Shown here piece after piece: positions 1 through 7,714 of a stretch of DNA of 64,000 bases (positions within the stretch are counted from its first letter, which is position 1; each line of letters opens with the position of its first letter). Position numbers and translations under genes: made by a program. The notes below the pieces were generated by a model that searched no databases, was not told the origin of the DNA, and worked only from the letters and a program-made list of their open reading frames with translations. The DNA lies in assembly GCA_035539215.1 (NCBI GenBank), contig DATLIX010000215.1:1-64000 (forward strand). The letters are read 5' to 3'. Origin of the DNA: Dongia_B sp035539215 (GTDB lineage: Bacteria; Pseudomonadota; Alphaproteobacteria; Dongiales; Dongiaceae).

Positions 1-35
1 CCATACCCCTTTGATTTTGCTTCGAAATCTTGCAC

Positions 36-380
36 TTACCAGACTTTGGCGGCGCGTTCGGCGCGGGCTGCGTTCGTCTTCAGGGTGTGACAGCTGCCGC
101 ATAACAGCTTGATATTGCTGCGATCTAGTGGCGCGCCGCCGTCTTTGAGCTCGATATCGTGGTCCCCAAACACCCTGATCGGCCGACCATCGGCGTCATG
201 CGTCCGGCCACAACCACTGGCTTGGCAGCGCCGGCCACGCTCCTGGACAATCTCGGCGATCAGCTTCTTCCATTCCGAGCTGCCATAGAACGGGTCGCGT
301 TGCTTCGGCTTCGGCGCCAGCAGCGGCTGACGCAGCGGCTGGACACGACTCGATAAGGTGATCAGCCGTCGCTTCGCCAT
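36..380 (-). CDS. HNH endonuclease, packaging-associated
   Basis: A 114-residue HNH nuclease. The C-terminal half carries the metal-binding framework: C-x4-C around residues 52-57, a GDHD core near residue 73, an LDRSNIKLLC segment and a final CGSCHTLK. In HK97-type phages such a protein is encoded just before the terminase and assists cos cleavage by the large subunit. The stop lies 35 bases from the window edge. If the sequence is circular the next gene on this strand is the terminase small subunit at 63515-63967, the expected neighbour. The ATG at 380 has GGAG five bases upstream and sits directly after a terminator hairpin, so it is probably the first gene of the late operon. The family call is firm; the packaging role is inferred from position. 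Confidence 0.85.
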   Translation of the reverse strand: MAKRRLITLSSRVQPLRQPLLAPKPKQRDPFYGSSEWKKLIAEIVQERGRRCQASGCGRTHDADGRPIRVFGDHDIELKDGGAPLDRSNIKLLCGSCHTLKTNAARAERAAKVW

Positions 381-390
381 GCCATCTCCG

Positions 391-427
391 GAAAAGCAAA
401 AACCCCGGCCATGGGGCTCGGGGTTTT
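391..427 (-). terminator. Rho-independent terminator ahead of the late operon
   Basis: On the minus strand CCCCG (423-419) pairs with CGGGG (407-403), followed by an interrupted T tract (402-391, TTTTTGCTTTT). The A4/T5 flanks extend the stem. It lies between the promoter at 478-507 and the HNH start at 380, so transcripts from that promoter must read through it to reach the packaging genes. An alternative pairing inside the loop (CCCC with GGGG) could act as an anti-terminator. Confidence 0.65.
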
Positions 428-468
428 GTGGATGATCGGCGGCTGCATTTAGGCGCAGCTCGCCCAGC

Positions 469-535
469 GCGAAACAAGATATACGGCCGTTCCCTATCGA
501 TTGTCAATATCTGGTGCTACCGCGTCTTGTTTCGC
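469..535. repeat. 11-bp inverted repeat flanking the late promoter
   Basis: GCGAAACAAGA at 469-479 is repeated in perfect inverted form at 525-535, 45 bases away, with the -35 and spacer between the arms and the left arm abutting the -10. The right arm lies inside the 3' end of the upstream gene. Either a pair of operator half-sites (looping or a large dimeric regulator) or a stem that folds in read-through RNA. Confidence 0.5.
478..507 (-). promoter_or_regulatory. Candidate late-operon promoter
   Basis: On the minus strand a perfect -35 box TTGACA (507-502), an 18-nt spacer and a -10-like TATATC (483-478). Transcription would start near 471 and run into the terminator at 391-427 and then the HNH/terminase operon. 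The promoter lies between the arms of an 11-bp perfect inverted repeat, suggesting a regulator. The call is from consensus matching by eye. Confidence 0.55.
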
Positions 536-963
536 TGGATACCATACCGCTGAAGCTCAGCCTGCCGGATCTTCACATGGAAGCTGACAATGCGCCCGAA
601 CAGGTGCTCGTCAGGACATTGATCTTCGTTAACAACCACGCCCTGCACCATTGGCACATAGCGCTTGAGGCCGGCGTCGTGGACATCGCGCAGCCATTGC
701 ACCAGCCGGCCATAGATATCCTCCTCGGCCTGGGACATGAATGGCGCAGCTCGCCGCTGTACCCGCGCCGGATCGAATGATCGCACCAGCAGGGCCGAGC
801 AGCGCATGGTGAAGGCGTCGTAAAGCTCCTGGATGCTCTCGACCTTCTCGCGCTCCCAGAACGTCCAGAAAGGCCGGCTGGCGGCCGCACGCAGGATCAT
901 CTCATCAGTCGGGGCCCAGCCATCCCAGACGTCCGGTTGCCGCTCTGGCCGGCGTTTCGCCAT
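517..963 (-). CDS. Phage protein of unknown function
   Basis: 148 residues, charged, with no motif I recognise. The ATG at 963 is preferred over upstream codons because GGGGGAG lies nine bases before it; the in-frame TTG at 981 and ATGs at 972/969 are too close to that site. Last gene of the leftward replication module before the late promoter; its 3' end contains one arm of the promoter-flanking inverted repeat. Its size and position between a replication module and the late promoter would fit a Q-like antiterminator, but nothing in the sequence proves that. Confidence 0.6.
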   Translation of the reverse strand: MAKRRPERQPDVWDGWAPTDEMILRAAASRPFWTFWEREKVESIQELYDAFTMRCSALLVRSFDPARVQRRAAPFMSQAEEDIYGRLVQWLRDVHDAGLKRYVPMVQGVVVNEDQCPDEHLFGRIVSFHVKIRQAELQRYGIQRNKTR

Positions 964-968
964 GATCA

Positions 969-1163
969 TCATCTCCCCCAAATGCGTTGACCGATGCTGA
1001 TCAATACCTGCCGCTCGCTTTCAGCCAGGCGGTAGTCATCGAGCTTGATATCGAAGAAACCGGCATGGAATGCGCGGCGCCGGTAATCCTTGATCTGCTC
1101 CGGACTGAGCGTGCAGATATCGCTCTGCCAGTCACCCAATGGGCTCGTCGGATCACGCCGCAT
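969..1163 (-). CDS. Small phage protein of unknown function
   Basis: 64 residues beginning MRRDPTSPLG. It overlaps the 3' end of the DUF1376-like gene by 11 bases and ends just before the next gene, as expected for translational coupling in the leftward operon. No recognisable domain. Confidence 0.55.
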   Translation of the reverse strand: MRRDPTSPLGDWQSDICTLSPEQIKDYRRRAFHAGFFDIKLDDYRLAESERQVLISIGQRIWGR

Positions 1164-2187
1164 CGGTTTTGCCCGCCAGCAGATGCTTCGGCGCTAGACA
1201 TCCTGGCTCATCGGGTTTGGCGCCCCAGAGCGGATTCCACGTGCCTTTGGTGCGAAAGGCCGCGAGGCGCAGCTCCCAGGTGAAATCATCTGGCCCGGCG
1301 ATCGTTCGATGCTGAGCCGAGCGTTCGGCGGATGATGCCGCTCCGGCCTGAAGCGGCTTCTTGCGGGCAGCGATCGAATCGGCGATGGCGCCGTCGAAGA
1401 ATTCGAGGTTGCCGCCTCTCCAGCGCCCCTTGAGGCGCTCGATGGTCGGGTAGATGTCGGCCTCAGGATCTGCGCCGTCCTTCAGCCAACGATCGATCCG
1501 ACCGAAGACCAACAGCTTCGGATTGTCGGCGATCGCCTCGACCCTGGCCTGAACCTCCCGATAGCGCTCATGCAGCGGCTCAGCCCGAGCCTTCGGCGGC
1601 TCGCCCGCCGGCCCTGTGTCAGGCTTAGGCTGGGTCTTAATTTCAGACTGGTTGTTTTCTTTCTTATAGTCCTGTCCTGTCCTGTCCTGTCTATGGGAGG
1701 TCGTTACGTGAACGTTACGGTCATCGTTACGATGGTCGTTACGAATATCGTTACGTTGGTCGTCGCGTTGACGTGACGATGCTTCCCGTTCTTCGGCCGC
1801 GCGGCGCCTGGCTTCCGTCGCTGCCTGTGTCCTATCCCTTCTTTCCTGTTTCTTTTCAAAGGCTCGCAGTACATCGGTGCAGAGCGTCTGGTGGTAAAGG
1901 CGGCCGTCATTGCATTTGACAAAGCCGCGCAAAGCCATGGATTTAACCTTTTTCCATTTCCTGCCAGCTCCTGAGTACGAAGCAAGGACGCGATCATCAT
2001 CTGGAAGACTTCCTGCGGGAATTTGTTTCCAAGCCCTGCACCAAAGTGCAACTGCGGCCTTGAACTCGTCGCCGGAAGAGAGCGCCATCAGCTCGCTCGC
2101 CATCAATCTTTCGACGTTCAACATGAAGCCATCCAGGTTGCGGACGTCATGGCTTTCGTTCGTCAAAGGTGCGGGAAGGTCGGTCAC
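1153..2187 (-). CDS. DUF1376-like replication initiation protein
   Basis: 344 residues. Residues 15-115 match the winged-helix type domain of DUF1376/YdaU-like phage proteins (F-x-LNVERLMASE, EFKAAVALWCRAWKQ-x-PAGSLPDDDR, MALRGFVKCNDGRLYHQTL). A highly charged linker follows with RND tetrapeptide repeats (about 142-160) and a DRTGQD segment encoded by a pentanucleotide repeat; the C-terminal half is Pro/Ala-rich. It directly follows dnaB (ATGA overlap at 2184-2187), so a helicase-loading or initiator role is likely. The domain call is from memory of the family. Confidence 0.65.
   Translation of the reverse strand: MTDLPAPLTNESHDVRNLDGFMLNVERLMASELMALSSGDEFKAAVALWCRAWKQIPAGSLPDDDRVLASYSGAGRKWKKVKSMALRGFVKCNDGRLYHQTLCTDVLRAFEKKQERRDRTQAATEARRRAAEEREASSRQRDDQRNDIRNDHRNDDRNVHVTTSHRQDRTGQDYKKENNQSEIKTQPKPDTGPAGEPPKARAEPLHERYREVQARVEAIADNPKLLVFGRIDRWLKDGADPEADIYPTIERLKGRWRGGNLEFFDGAIADSIAARKKPLQAGAASSAERSAQHRTIAGPDDFTWELRLAAFRTKGTWNPLWGAKPDEPGCLAPKHLLAGKTDAA
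1669..1691. repeat. Pentanucleotide tandem repeat inside a coding region
   Basis: GTCCT repeated four times plus a partial unit on the plus strand (AGGAC on the coding strand), inside the linker of the DUF1376-like gene. The unit is not a multiple of three, so slippage by one unit would shift the frame and truncate the protein. A separate imperfect array of GTTACG-type units lies at about 1701-1767 and encodes the RND repeats. Confidence 0.75.
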
Positions 2188-3674
2188 TCATAGCCCCCAT
2201 GCTGCAAATCGTCGAACCGCTGCGCTTCACCCAGGAAGGCCACTTTGACGGCACCACCCGACCCGAAGCGCTGTTTGCCGACGATGATCTCGGCGAGGCC
2301 GCGGCAGCGCTCCATGTCGGCCTGATGGTCATTCCAGCGCTCCTTGAAGGAGGCGTCGCCTTCCCCGGGTTTGCGCCTCGGCTCATTCCGTTCGAGGTAA
2401 TATTCCTCCCGGTAGAACAGCAGGACCTGGTCGGCATCCTGCTCGATCGATCCGGATTCGCGGAGATCGGCCAGCTGCGGCCGCTTGTCATCTCGGCCCT
2501 CGACCCCGCGATTGATCTGGGAAAGCGCCAGGACGGGGGCGCGCAGACTTTTTGCCATCAGCTTCAGCTCCCGGGTGATTTTGGTCAGCTCCTCGACCCG
2601 GTTGGCATTGCGGGAGCCGCCCTCGCCGGTAATCAGCTGGAGATAGTCGATGATGACGATACCGGGCTTTCCCGGCTTCAGGATGCCTCGGGCCTTTGCT
2701 TCGATCATCGATGTCGTGATACGGGCCTCATCGATGATGTGGATTGGTAGGGCGCCGATACGCCTTTTCGCTTCGATGAGGTCGCTGAATTCCTGATCGC
2801 TGATCTTGCCGGTCCGCTGCTTCTCGGTGCCGATTCCGGTCTCCATGGCGAGGATGCGCTGGAACAGCTGCTCGGACGACATTTCCTTCGAGAAGAAGAC
2901 CGACGGGATGCCGCCATAGGCCGCCCGCCAGGCGCAGGTAGCGGCAAAGACCGTCTTGCCCATGCCGGGCCGGCCGCCACCGATCACGAGCTCGCCGGGA
3001 AAGAAGCCACCGAGTTTCTTATCGAGGTCCACCAAGCCGGTCGGAATGCCACCGACTGGCGCCTTGGCAAGGTATGACGCCTCGATCGCCTGCAATGCTC
3101 TATCGCCGATAGATTCGAGGGTCTCGGCTTCCTTCGGCCCCTGCAGCGTCTCCTCGAGATCCAGCAGCTTCTGACGATTGTCGGCGATGATCTTGGCCGT
3201 CGCCTGTTCCGGCGTCAGGGAGAAGCTGCCGCCATCCATTTCGAAGCGGTCATTGATGGCACTTTCGGTCAGCTCTTCCGCCTGCCGCATCAGTTTTCGG
3301 CGCACAAAGGCCTCGACGATCGGCCGGCCGTAATCCTCGCCATTGATCACGCTGACAACCGATTGCGCCAGATCGACGAGATATTTCTGCGGCGTCATGC
3401 CTTCCCAATCGGCGAAGGCGCGGTCCTGCGCGAAGTATGGCAGCAAGGTCACCGAGTTGATCTTGGCCTTGTCCTTCGCCATGGCGCGCATGGCCTCGAA
3501 GATACGGGCCCGCAGCGGATCACCAAAATATGTCGGCTCCAGCCAGCCGTTGACGCGGTAGATGACCGAGTTATCGGCCATGATCGCGGCAAGCAAGGCG
3601 ATCTCGGCTTCCGGCACGAAGAGGTCTGGCGGAAATTCGATCTCACGCGACTGCGGGGCTGGCATGTTCCCCAT
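2184..3674 (-). CDS. dnaB: Replicative DNA helicase (DnaB family)
   Basis: 496 residues. The N-terminal primase-interaction domain (about 15-130) precedes a RecA-fold ATPase with Walker A GRPGMGKT (234-241), a Walker B ending in IVIIDYLQLI and the hallmark segment SQINRGVEGRDDKRPQLADLRESG, followed by the IEQDAD motif. It unwinds the phage origin as a hexamer and loads primase. The start overlaps the stop of the methylase gene (TAATG). The normal length and intact motifs suggest a working helicase that makes the phage independent of host DnaB. Confidence 0.95.
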   Translation of the reverse strand: MGNMPAPQSREIEFPPDLFVPEAEIALLAAIMADNSVIYRVNGWLEPTYFGDPLRARIFEAMRAMAKDKAKINSVTLLPYFAQDRAFADWEGMTPQKYLVDLAQSVVSVINGEDYGRPIVEAFVRRKLMRQAEELTESAINDRFEMDGGSFSLTPEQATAKIIADNRQKLLDLEETLQGPKEAETLESIGDRALQAIEASYLAKAPVGGIPTGLVDLDKKLGGFFPGELVIGGGRPGMGKTVFAATCAWRAAYGGIPSVFFSKEMSSEQLFQRILAMETGIGTEKQRTGKISDQEFSDLIEAKRRIGALPIHIIDEARITTSMIEAKARGILKPGKPGIVIIDYLQLITGEGGSRNANRVEELTKITRELKLMAKSLRAPVLALSQINRGVEGRDDKRPQLADLRESGSIEQDADQVLLFYREEYYLERNEPRRKPGEGDASFKERWNDHQADMERCRGLAEIIVGKQRFGSGGAVKVAFLGEAQRFDDLQHGGYE

Positions 3675-4246
3675 TACGCCACGGCCTTAAACTTGTCGAT
3701 TTCGTTGCCAAAAGCTGCCCACCCTGAACGCCGTTGGCGGGCAAAGACGTCCGCGCGGCGCGCGTTCGGCATCATCTTTTCAGCCTCTCTATAAGCCTCA
3801 TCCGGCTTCCGGCTATGGTCACGGATCGGGCCTTCGATGACGGTGCGGATCGACCTGCTGGTAACAGGACTGCCGGTGGTGGCGATGATGAAGGGTTCAG
3901 AGGCGCAGCGAAGGCGGTAACCGGTGCCAAAGGCTAGCTTCCCAGTCCGTGTCCGCTTCACCCAAACGCCGGTGGTTACGAACTTGAAGCCCCAACGCTT
4001 CACCATGTCGATCTGCTGATCGATCATCGGGTGTGTCGCCCAAGCCCAAAGAAGACCGTCCCGGCCAAAGAGATCCATGACCGGCAAAGATCGGATCTCG
4101 TCGAGAGTCATCGTCTCGTAGTGGCTTTCGGGCGATTTTTCCCGCTTGCCGGCATCGCTCCAGGTTTCGAACGACCAGGGGATATCGATCATCACGAGAT
4201 CGAAGCCAAACATCTGCAGCTCGCCGAAGGGCCAGTCGGTTCTCAT
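3674..4246 (-). CDS. MT-A70 family adenine methyltransferase
   Basis: 190 residues. The DIPW motif (residues 20-23, in DLVMIDIPWSF) is the DPPW-type catalytic loop of N6-adenine methyltransferases of the MT-A70 class; HYETMTLDEI and LLWAWAT segments follow as in that family, and RRSGWAAFGNEID ends the domain. Phage members methylate DNA adenine, often to evade restriction. Note Ile at the second motif position instead of Pro, a common phage variant. Overlaps both neighbours, so it is part of the replication operon. Confidence 0.85.
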   Translation of the reverse strand: MRTDWPFGELQMFGFDLVMIDIPWSFETWSDAGKREKSPESHYETMTLDEIRSLPVMDLFGRDGLLWAWATHPMIDQQIDMVKRWGFKFVTTGVWVKRTRTGKLAFGTGYRLRCASEPFIIATTGSPVTSRSIRTVIEGPIRDHSRKPDEAYREAEKMMPNARRADVFARQRRSGWAAFGNEIDKFKAVA

Positions 4247-4629
4247 ACCGGCACCTCATCGGCCGTGAGCGCATGGATCTTGGCCTTGTGCTCAGGCTCG
4301 ATCACCCAGCCGGAGCCCCACATGGTTTTTATCTCGATACCGAACTGATCCAGCTTCTTGCGGATCCTGGCGATATAGACATCGAGAATGCGGTCATCCT
4401 GCGGCTGCCGCGCGGCGTCTCCATACATGACCGCCATCGCCATCTCACGCATGACGGCCTGGCGTTTGACCAGAAGGCCGAGCAGCTGCCCCTCATGTTT
4501 CGTCAGGCCGAGGGCTAGCGGTGCCTGAAAACCGGCGCCGAGGGCGTCCTCGAGTTCACGGATCCTGAGCTTCGCCTCTTCGAGTTCGCCCGCCAGCCGC
4601 TTGATATGCGCGTGAAGATCGATCCCCAT
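4243..4629 (-). CDS. OmpR/CtrA-type winged-helix DNA-binding protein lacking a receiver domain
   Basis: 128 residues. Residues 5-30 form a short coiled coil; residues 40-112 read as an OmpR/PhoB-type winged helix (LTKHEGQLLGLLVKR, then RILDVYIARIRKKL, then KTMWGSGWVI), closest by eye to the CtrA DNA-binding domain of Alphaproteobacteria (DVFICKLRKKL, TVWGRGYVL). There is no receiver domain, so it would not respond to phosphorylation. It may read or compete for host CtrA sites or autoregulate the phage. Overlaps the methylase start by four bases. Confidence 0.65.
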   Translation of the reverse strand: MGIDLHAHIKRLAGELEEAKLRIRELEDALGAGFQAPLALGLTKHEGQLLGLLVKRQAVMREMAMAVMYGDAARQPQDDRILDVYIARIRKKLDQFGIEIKTMWGSGWVIEPEHKAKIHALTADEVPV

Positions 4630-4630
4630 C

Positions 4631-5800
4631 TCAATGCCTCAGGAACGCGATTGGTTTATCGCTCGACCAACATAGCGCGCAGGTGCCGCAGCAGGCGGTT
4701 TTCTCGGTCTGCGCCGGGCAGATGATCGCCGCACCGGCCTGCTCCGGCTTGTCGATCGTCACCGTGCGGGGGACATATGCGACGCCATTGGAAAAGCGGA
4801 TCAGGCAGTTTCCGCGCGATTCCCGGTTCATCGAATCGATGACCACGCCGATGGCATCGGAAGGGGTTCGGGCGGTATAGCCGAAGATCCTGAGGGCTCG
4901 GAGTGTCGCCAGCATGCGCTGCCAGAACCTGGCGTAATCGGCCGAGAAGAAGTCACCAAGGATATGCAGCCGGACGACGAAGCCGTCGCGGTGGATCATG
5001 TTCAAGGCGCCAAGCTCGCGCTCCAACTTAGGCAGGAAGGTTTCATCTGCCGAGATCCGCGTCGACCAATGCATGTTGTTGCCATAGCAGTCGCGCCAAT
5101 GACCGCAGGACCGCGGGCAGGTCGTGCGCTCCTCCAGCGTCAGGGTGAAGATCGGCATCTGCGCCCAGTCGCCCTTGACGACATGGCTGCCGATCTTGCG
5201 CTGATGTTCGCCGGATTTCAGCAGCTGGAACTCGCCGGCGGCCGGCTTGACGGTCGATGGGAAGAAGCTATGGGCGTTGACGATGGCAGCATGATCACGC
5301 GCCAGCACGTTCGGCTTGCCGGGCTTGAAATGCTTCTCGAAGCGGCGTTTCGGCCCCTCATGTTGGGTATAGGCGCGCTTAGCTGGCATGCCCCCCCCAT
5401 CGGCAGCCGCCGCAACATGCGCCACGGCCTGCAGCGCCGCAGCTGTCGGCTTGGCCAGGGGCTTCGCGGCATGGATCGTCACCATGACCGGCCGCGGCGC
5501 CGGTTTTGGCGGGACATCGGTTCCGGGTTTGAAGCCTGACAACGTGTTGATCTCGATGAATTCCTGTTTCCGCCGCGCGATCTCCTTGATCTGTGCGCGT
5601 GCACCACCGCCGGTCGAAGGCAGCGACCCGCCATCCGGAAACTTGAGCATCGTTGCCGGGTCGGCTTGCAGCTGATGCACCGGCGCCCCGATGGCGACGC
5701 CCGCCTTGCAAAGCGTGACACCCTTCTCGGCGATGTGCCGCGCGATGAGATACTCGGCCTCTTCGCGGCTGATCGGTGGCATCTTGCTAGGCGCCGGCAT
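4631..5800 (-). CDS. GP88-like cysteine-rich phage protein
   Basis: 389 residues. The C-terminal 220 residues match the phage gp88 family as I remember it: LKSGEHQRKIG, TLEERTTCPRSCGHWRDCYG, VVRLHILGDFFS, then a Cys cluster near the end (IICPAQTEKTACCGTCALCW). The Cys pattern suggests a metal or Fe-S site. The N-terminal 140 residues are a separate Lys/Pro/Ala-rich region. The biochemical role is unknown. It follows a ParB-like gene with a 14-base overlap, a pairing that suggests joint function. Confidence 0.65.
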   Translation of the reverse strand: MPAPSKMPPISREEAEYLIARHIAEKGVTLCKAGVAIGAPVHQLQADPATMLKFPDGGSLPSTGGGARAQIKEIARRKQEFIEINTLSGFKPGTDVPPKPAPRPVMVTIHAAKPLAKPTAAALQAVAHVAAAADGGGMPAKRAYTQHEGPKRRFEKHFKPGKPNVLARDHAAIVNAHSFFPSTVKPAAGEFQLLKSGEHQRKIGSHVVKGDWAQMPIFTLTLEERTTCPRSCGHWRDCYGNNMHWSTRISADETFLPKLERELGALNMIHRDGFVVRLHILGDFFSADYARFWQRMLATLRALRIFGYTARTPSDAIGVVIDSMNRESRGNCLIRFSNGVAYVPRTVTIDKPEQAGAAIICPAQTEKTACCGTCALCWSSDKPIAFLRH

Positions 5801-6665
5801 TGGCGACCTCCAGCTTCAGTTTCGCGAGATTCGCCGGAGCCTTGGCGTTATAGGTCGCCATGATCGACAGCGTCACGGCGCGGGTGATCTTGCAGTTATC
5901 CTCATATTTCCGGCGCCGGCTGATCTCGAGCCAGGAATCCGGCATTCTCAGCTTCAGGATCATCAGCAGATGATCGAGGTCGAACTCGCCGTGCTGGTTC
6001 GAGATGAAGAAAGCGATGCTATCGATCAGATCCGCCGGGCACGGTCGGCTCGGCCAGGCGAGACGTGTCAGCTTCAAGGCGCCCTGGATGGTTTCGGCGC
6101 CCTGCTCGCGAAGGATGCGCTGCAGGGTCGAGACGGCCATGGTCTGGTGCGCTTTCAAGATCCCCTTCGGCACGATGTTGCGCGGGATCTCGATGCCGGC
6201 GGCGGCGCAGATCTCATTGAGCTGGATCGAAGCCGGATCACCAGCCGCCGCGGCGGCATGATGCATCTGCAGCCGGTTGATGGCGACCCGGTCGCGGTTC
6301 AGGGCGACGAAGGCCTGCGCTTGGGCGGCCCGGTCCGGCAGATCGAGGATGATGCAGGGCAATTCCGCGATGTCGCCGCGGAGAAGCGCCGCCGCCGCCC
6401 TGTGCTGGCCGTCGATGATCAGCCAACCCGGCACGGTCCAGCCCTCGCCTGGCTTCGCTGTCACGGTCAGGACCTGGAAGCGCGACCAGGTGAAATTGAG
6501 AGCAATGTGACGGATCAGCTTCTGGCTGACGCGGCCGGCCATGCTGCGCTGATAGGAAGGATCGGTCTCGAGCTTGCCGATCGGCAGCCAGACCAGCTGC
6601 GGCCGCTCACCGAGCTGGGAAAGCTGTGTCACCGGTTCCTGGATCGCCCGCGCTGCTTGCCCCAT
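5787..6665 (-). CDS. ParB/Srx-fold nuclease-like protein
   Basis: 292 residues. Residues 25-125 carry the ParB-like pattern: VWLPIGKLETDPSYQR, then WLIIDGQHRAAAALLRG (the GQHR box) and ELPCIILDLPD, followed by FVALNRDRVAIN. The rest is helical. Phage proteins with this domain are variously DNA-binding, nuclease or CTP-dependent switch proteins. No ParA partner is encoded nearby, so plasmid-type partition is unlikely. Cotranscribed with the GP88-like gene. Confidence 0.7.
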   Translation of the reverse strand: MGQAARAIQEPVTQLSQLGERPQLVWLPIGKLETDPSYQRSMAGRVSQKLIRHIALNFTWSRFQVLTVTAKPGEGWTVPGWLIIDGQHRAAAALLRGDIAELPCIILDLPDRAAQAQAFVALNRDRVAINRLQMHHAAAAAGDPASIQLNEICAAAGIEIPRNIVPKGILKAHQTMAVSTLQRILREQGAETIQGALKLTRLAWPSRPCPADLIDSIAFFISNQHGEFDLDHLLMILKLRMPDSWLEISRRRKYEDNCKITRAVTLSIMATYNAKAPANLAKLKLEVANAGA

Positions 6666-6688
6666 GTCTGCCCCTGTCCCTCAATCTG

Positions 6689-6994
6689 TTACCGACGGCT
6701 CATATCCGCATAGAGACGAAGCTTGGTGACATCGCGCTTGACGAGACCTGGATAGCCGGCGCGGGCCCATTGATTGCGCTGCCAGTTGGTCAGCCGTGCC
6801 ACCATGATGGTCCATTCATCGCGCAGGAAGACCGGCTTCTGGTTCAGCGCCTGCTTGCTGCGGCGTGAATGACGCCGGACACGGCTCGCCGGGATCTCTC
6901 GATGCCGGCCGTCATCATGGTGCGGATGGGTCGCCGGCAGGCGCAGGAAGCTGCCCATCGCCATCGCGGCGCCCAGTAGAATATTCTTGAACAT
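6689..6994 (-). CDS. Small basic protein with hydrophobic N-terminus
   Basis: 101 residues. The ATG at 6994 is preceded by GGGGGCGAT and gives an N-terminus MFKNILLGAAMAMGSFL that looks like a signal or membrane anchor, followed by an Arg/His-rich region. A longer open frame upstream lacks a ribosome-binding site and overlaps two better genes. No known domain. Confidence 0.5.
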   Translation of the reverse strand: MFKNILLGAAMAMGSFLRLPATHPHHDDGRHREIPASRVRRHSRRSKQALNQKPVFLRDEWTIMVARLTNWQRNQWARAGYPGLVKRDVTKLRLYADMSRR

Positions 6995-7002
6995 ATCGCC
7001 CC

Positions 7003-7209
7003 CTATGCCGCTTTGTTGCGGCCATCGAATTGCAGATAGCCGCGAAGCCCGGTCCATGTGCCGCCGGTATCGCGGGAGACTTTGACCTCGATGGCACCAT
7101 CGGCGAGGATGCTGATCGCCTCGACGGCGCCTTCCCAGCCTTCCATGTGGACGACATGATCGCCGACGAAGAGGCTGCAGTCGGGGCCGGGGTTGCGTTC
7201 CGCCGTCAT
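7003..7209 (-). CDS. Small phage protein, possible beta-barrel
   Basis: 68 residues (MTAERNPGPDCSLFVGDHVVHMEG...). Its start overlaps the stop of the RuvC-like gene by four bases. The VGDHVVHMEGWEGAVEAI and DGAIEVKVSRD pattern suggests a small SH3-like beta fold; the function is unknown. Confidence 0.6.
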   Translation of the reverse strand: MTAERNPGPDCSLFVGDHVVHMEGWEGAVEAISILADGAIEVKVSRDTGGTWTGLRGYLQFDGRNKAA

Positions 7210-7712
7210 TGCGCCGTTCCGGCGAGAATCGCGGCCGTTTCCGGCAGAAAGCAGTCCTGCATGTAGATGAGGCCGGCCAAGGCATCGGCGGCATTGTGAT
7301 CAGCCACATCGTAACCGAGCTGGCGCAGCTTGAAGCCGACATGGCTCTTGATGTCATTGCCCCGGGCAAAGCCGAGCAGATGCTTGCGGATCTCGTCAGG
7401 TGTCTGCTGATAGCAGGGTATGCCTCGCTCGTTGCAGAACTCTTCGGTGATCGCCGCCATGCCGATCAGCAGATAGGCAACCTCGCCCGCGTTGCCGGCA
7501 AACATCGGCGCTTCGAAGGCGAGATCGGTGGGATTGTGTATGGCAATGAAGTCGCTGAGCCATTGCCGGTAGAGGCGGAAGACCTGGCCAGTCGTCGCGA
7601 GCTGACCGCGCGGGAATTCCTTGACGCCGAAAAGCACGTCGGCGCGACCGTTGGAGGTCGCCCAGCCAGCGGACTTCGCGATGTCAAGGAATGCCAGCCT
7701 GCGGTCGGTCAT
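7206..7712 (-). CDS. RuvC-like Holliday junction resolvase / RNase H-fold nuclease
   Basis: 168 residues from the ATG at 7712 (two bases after the previous stop; a longer frame extends upstream without support). RNase H-fold acidic residues are visible: LAFLDIAKSAGWA (first Asp), LAFEAPMF (Glu), and DHNAADALAG (final Asp pair). Phage members resolve branched recombination and replication intermediates before packaging. It fits the replication module and the RecT of the other arm. Confidence 0.8.
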   Translation of the reverse strand: MTDRRLAFLDIAKSAGWATSNGRADVLFGVKEFPRGQLATTGQVFRLYRQWLSDFIAIHNPTDLAFEAPMFAGNAGEVAYLLIGMAAITEEFCNERGIPCYQQTPDEIRKHLLGFARGNDIKSHVGFKLRQLGYDVADHNAADALAGLIYMQDCFLPETAAILAGTAQ

Positions 7713-7714
7713 GA

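Noticed and set aside
5787..6665. Plasmid-type ParABS partition system
   Set aside because: Only a ParB-like domain is present; no ParA ATPase or clustered parS sites were seen.
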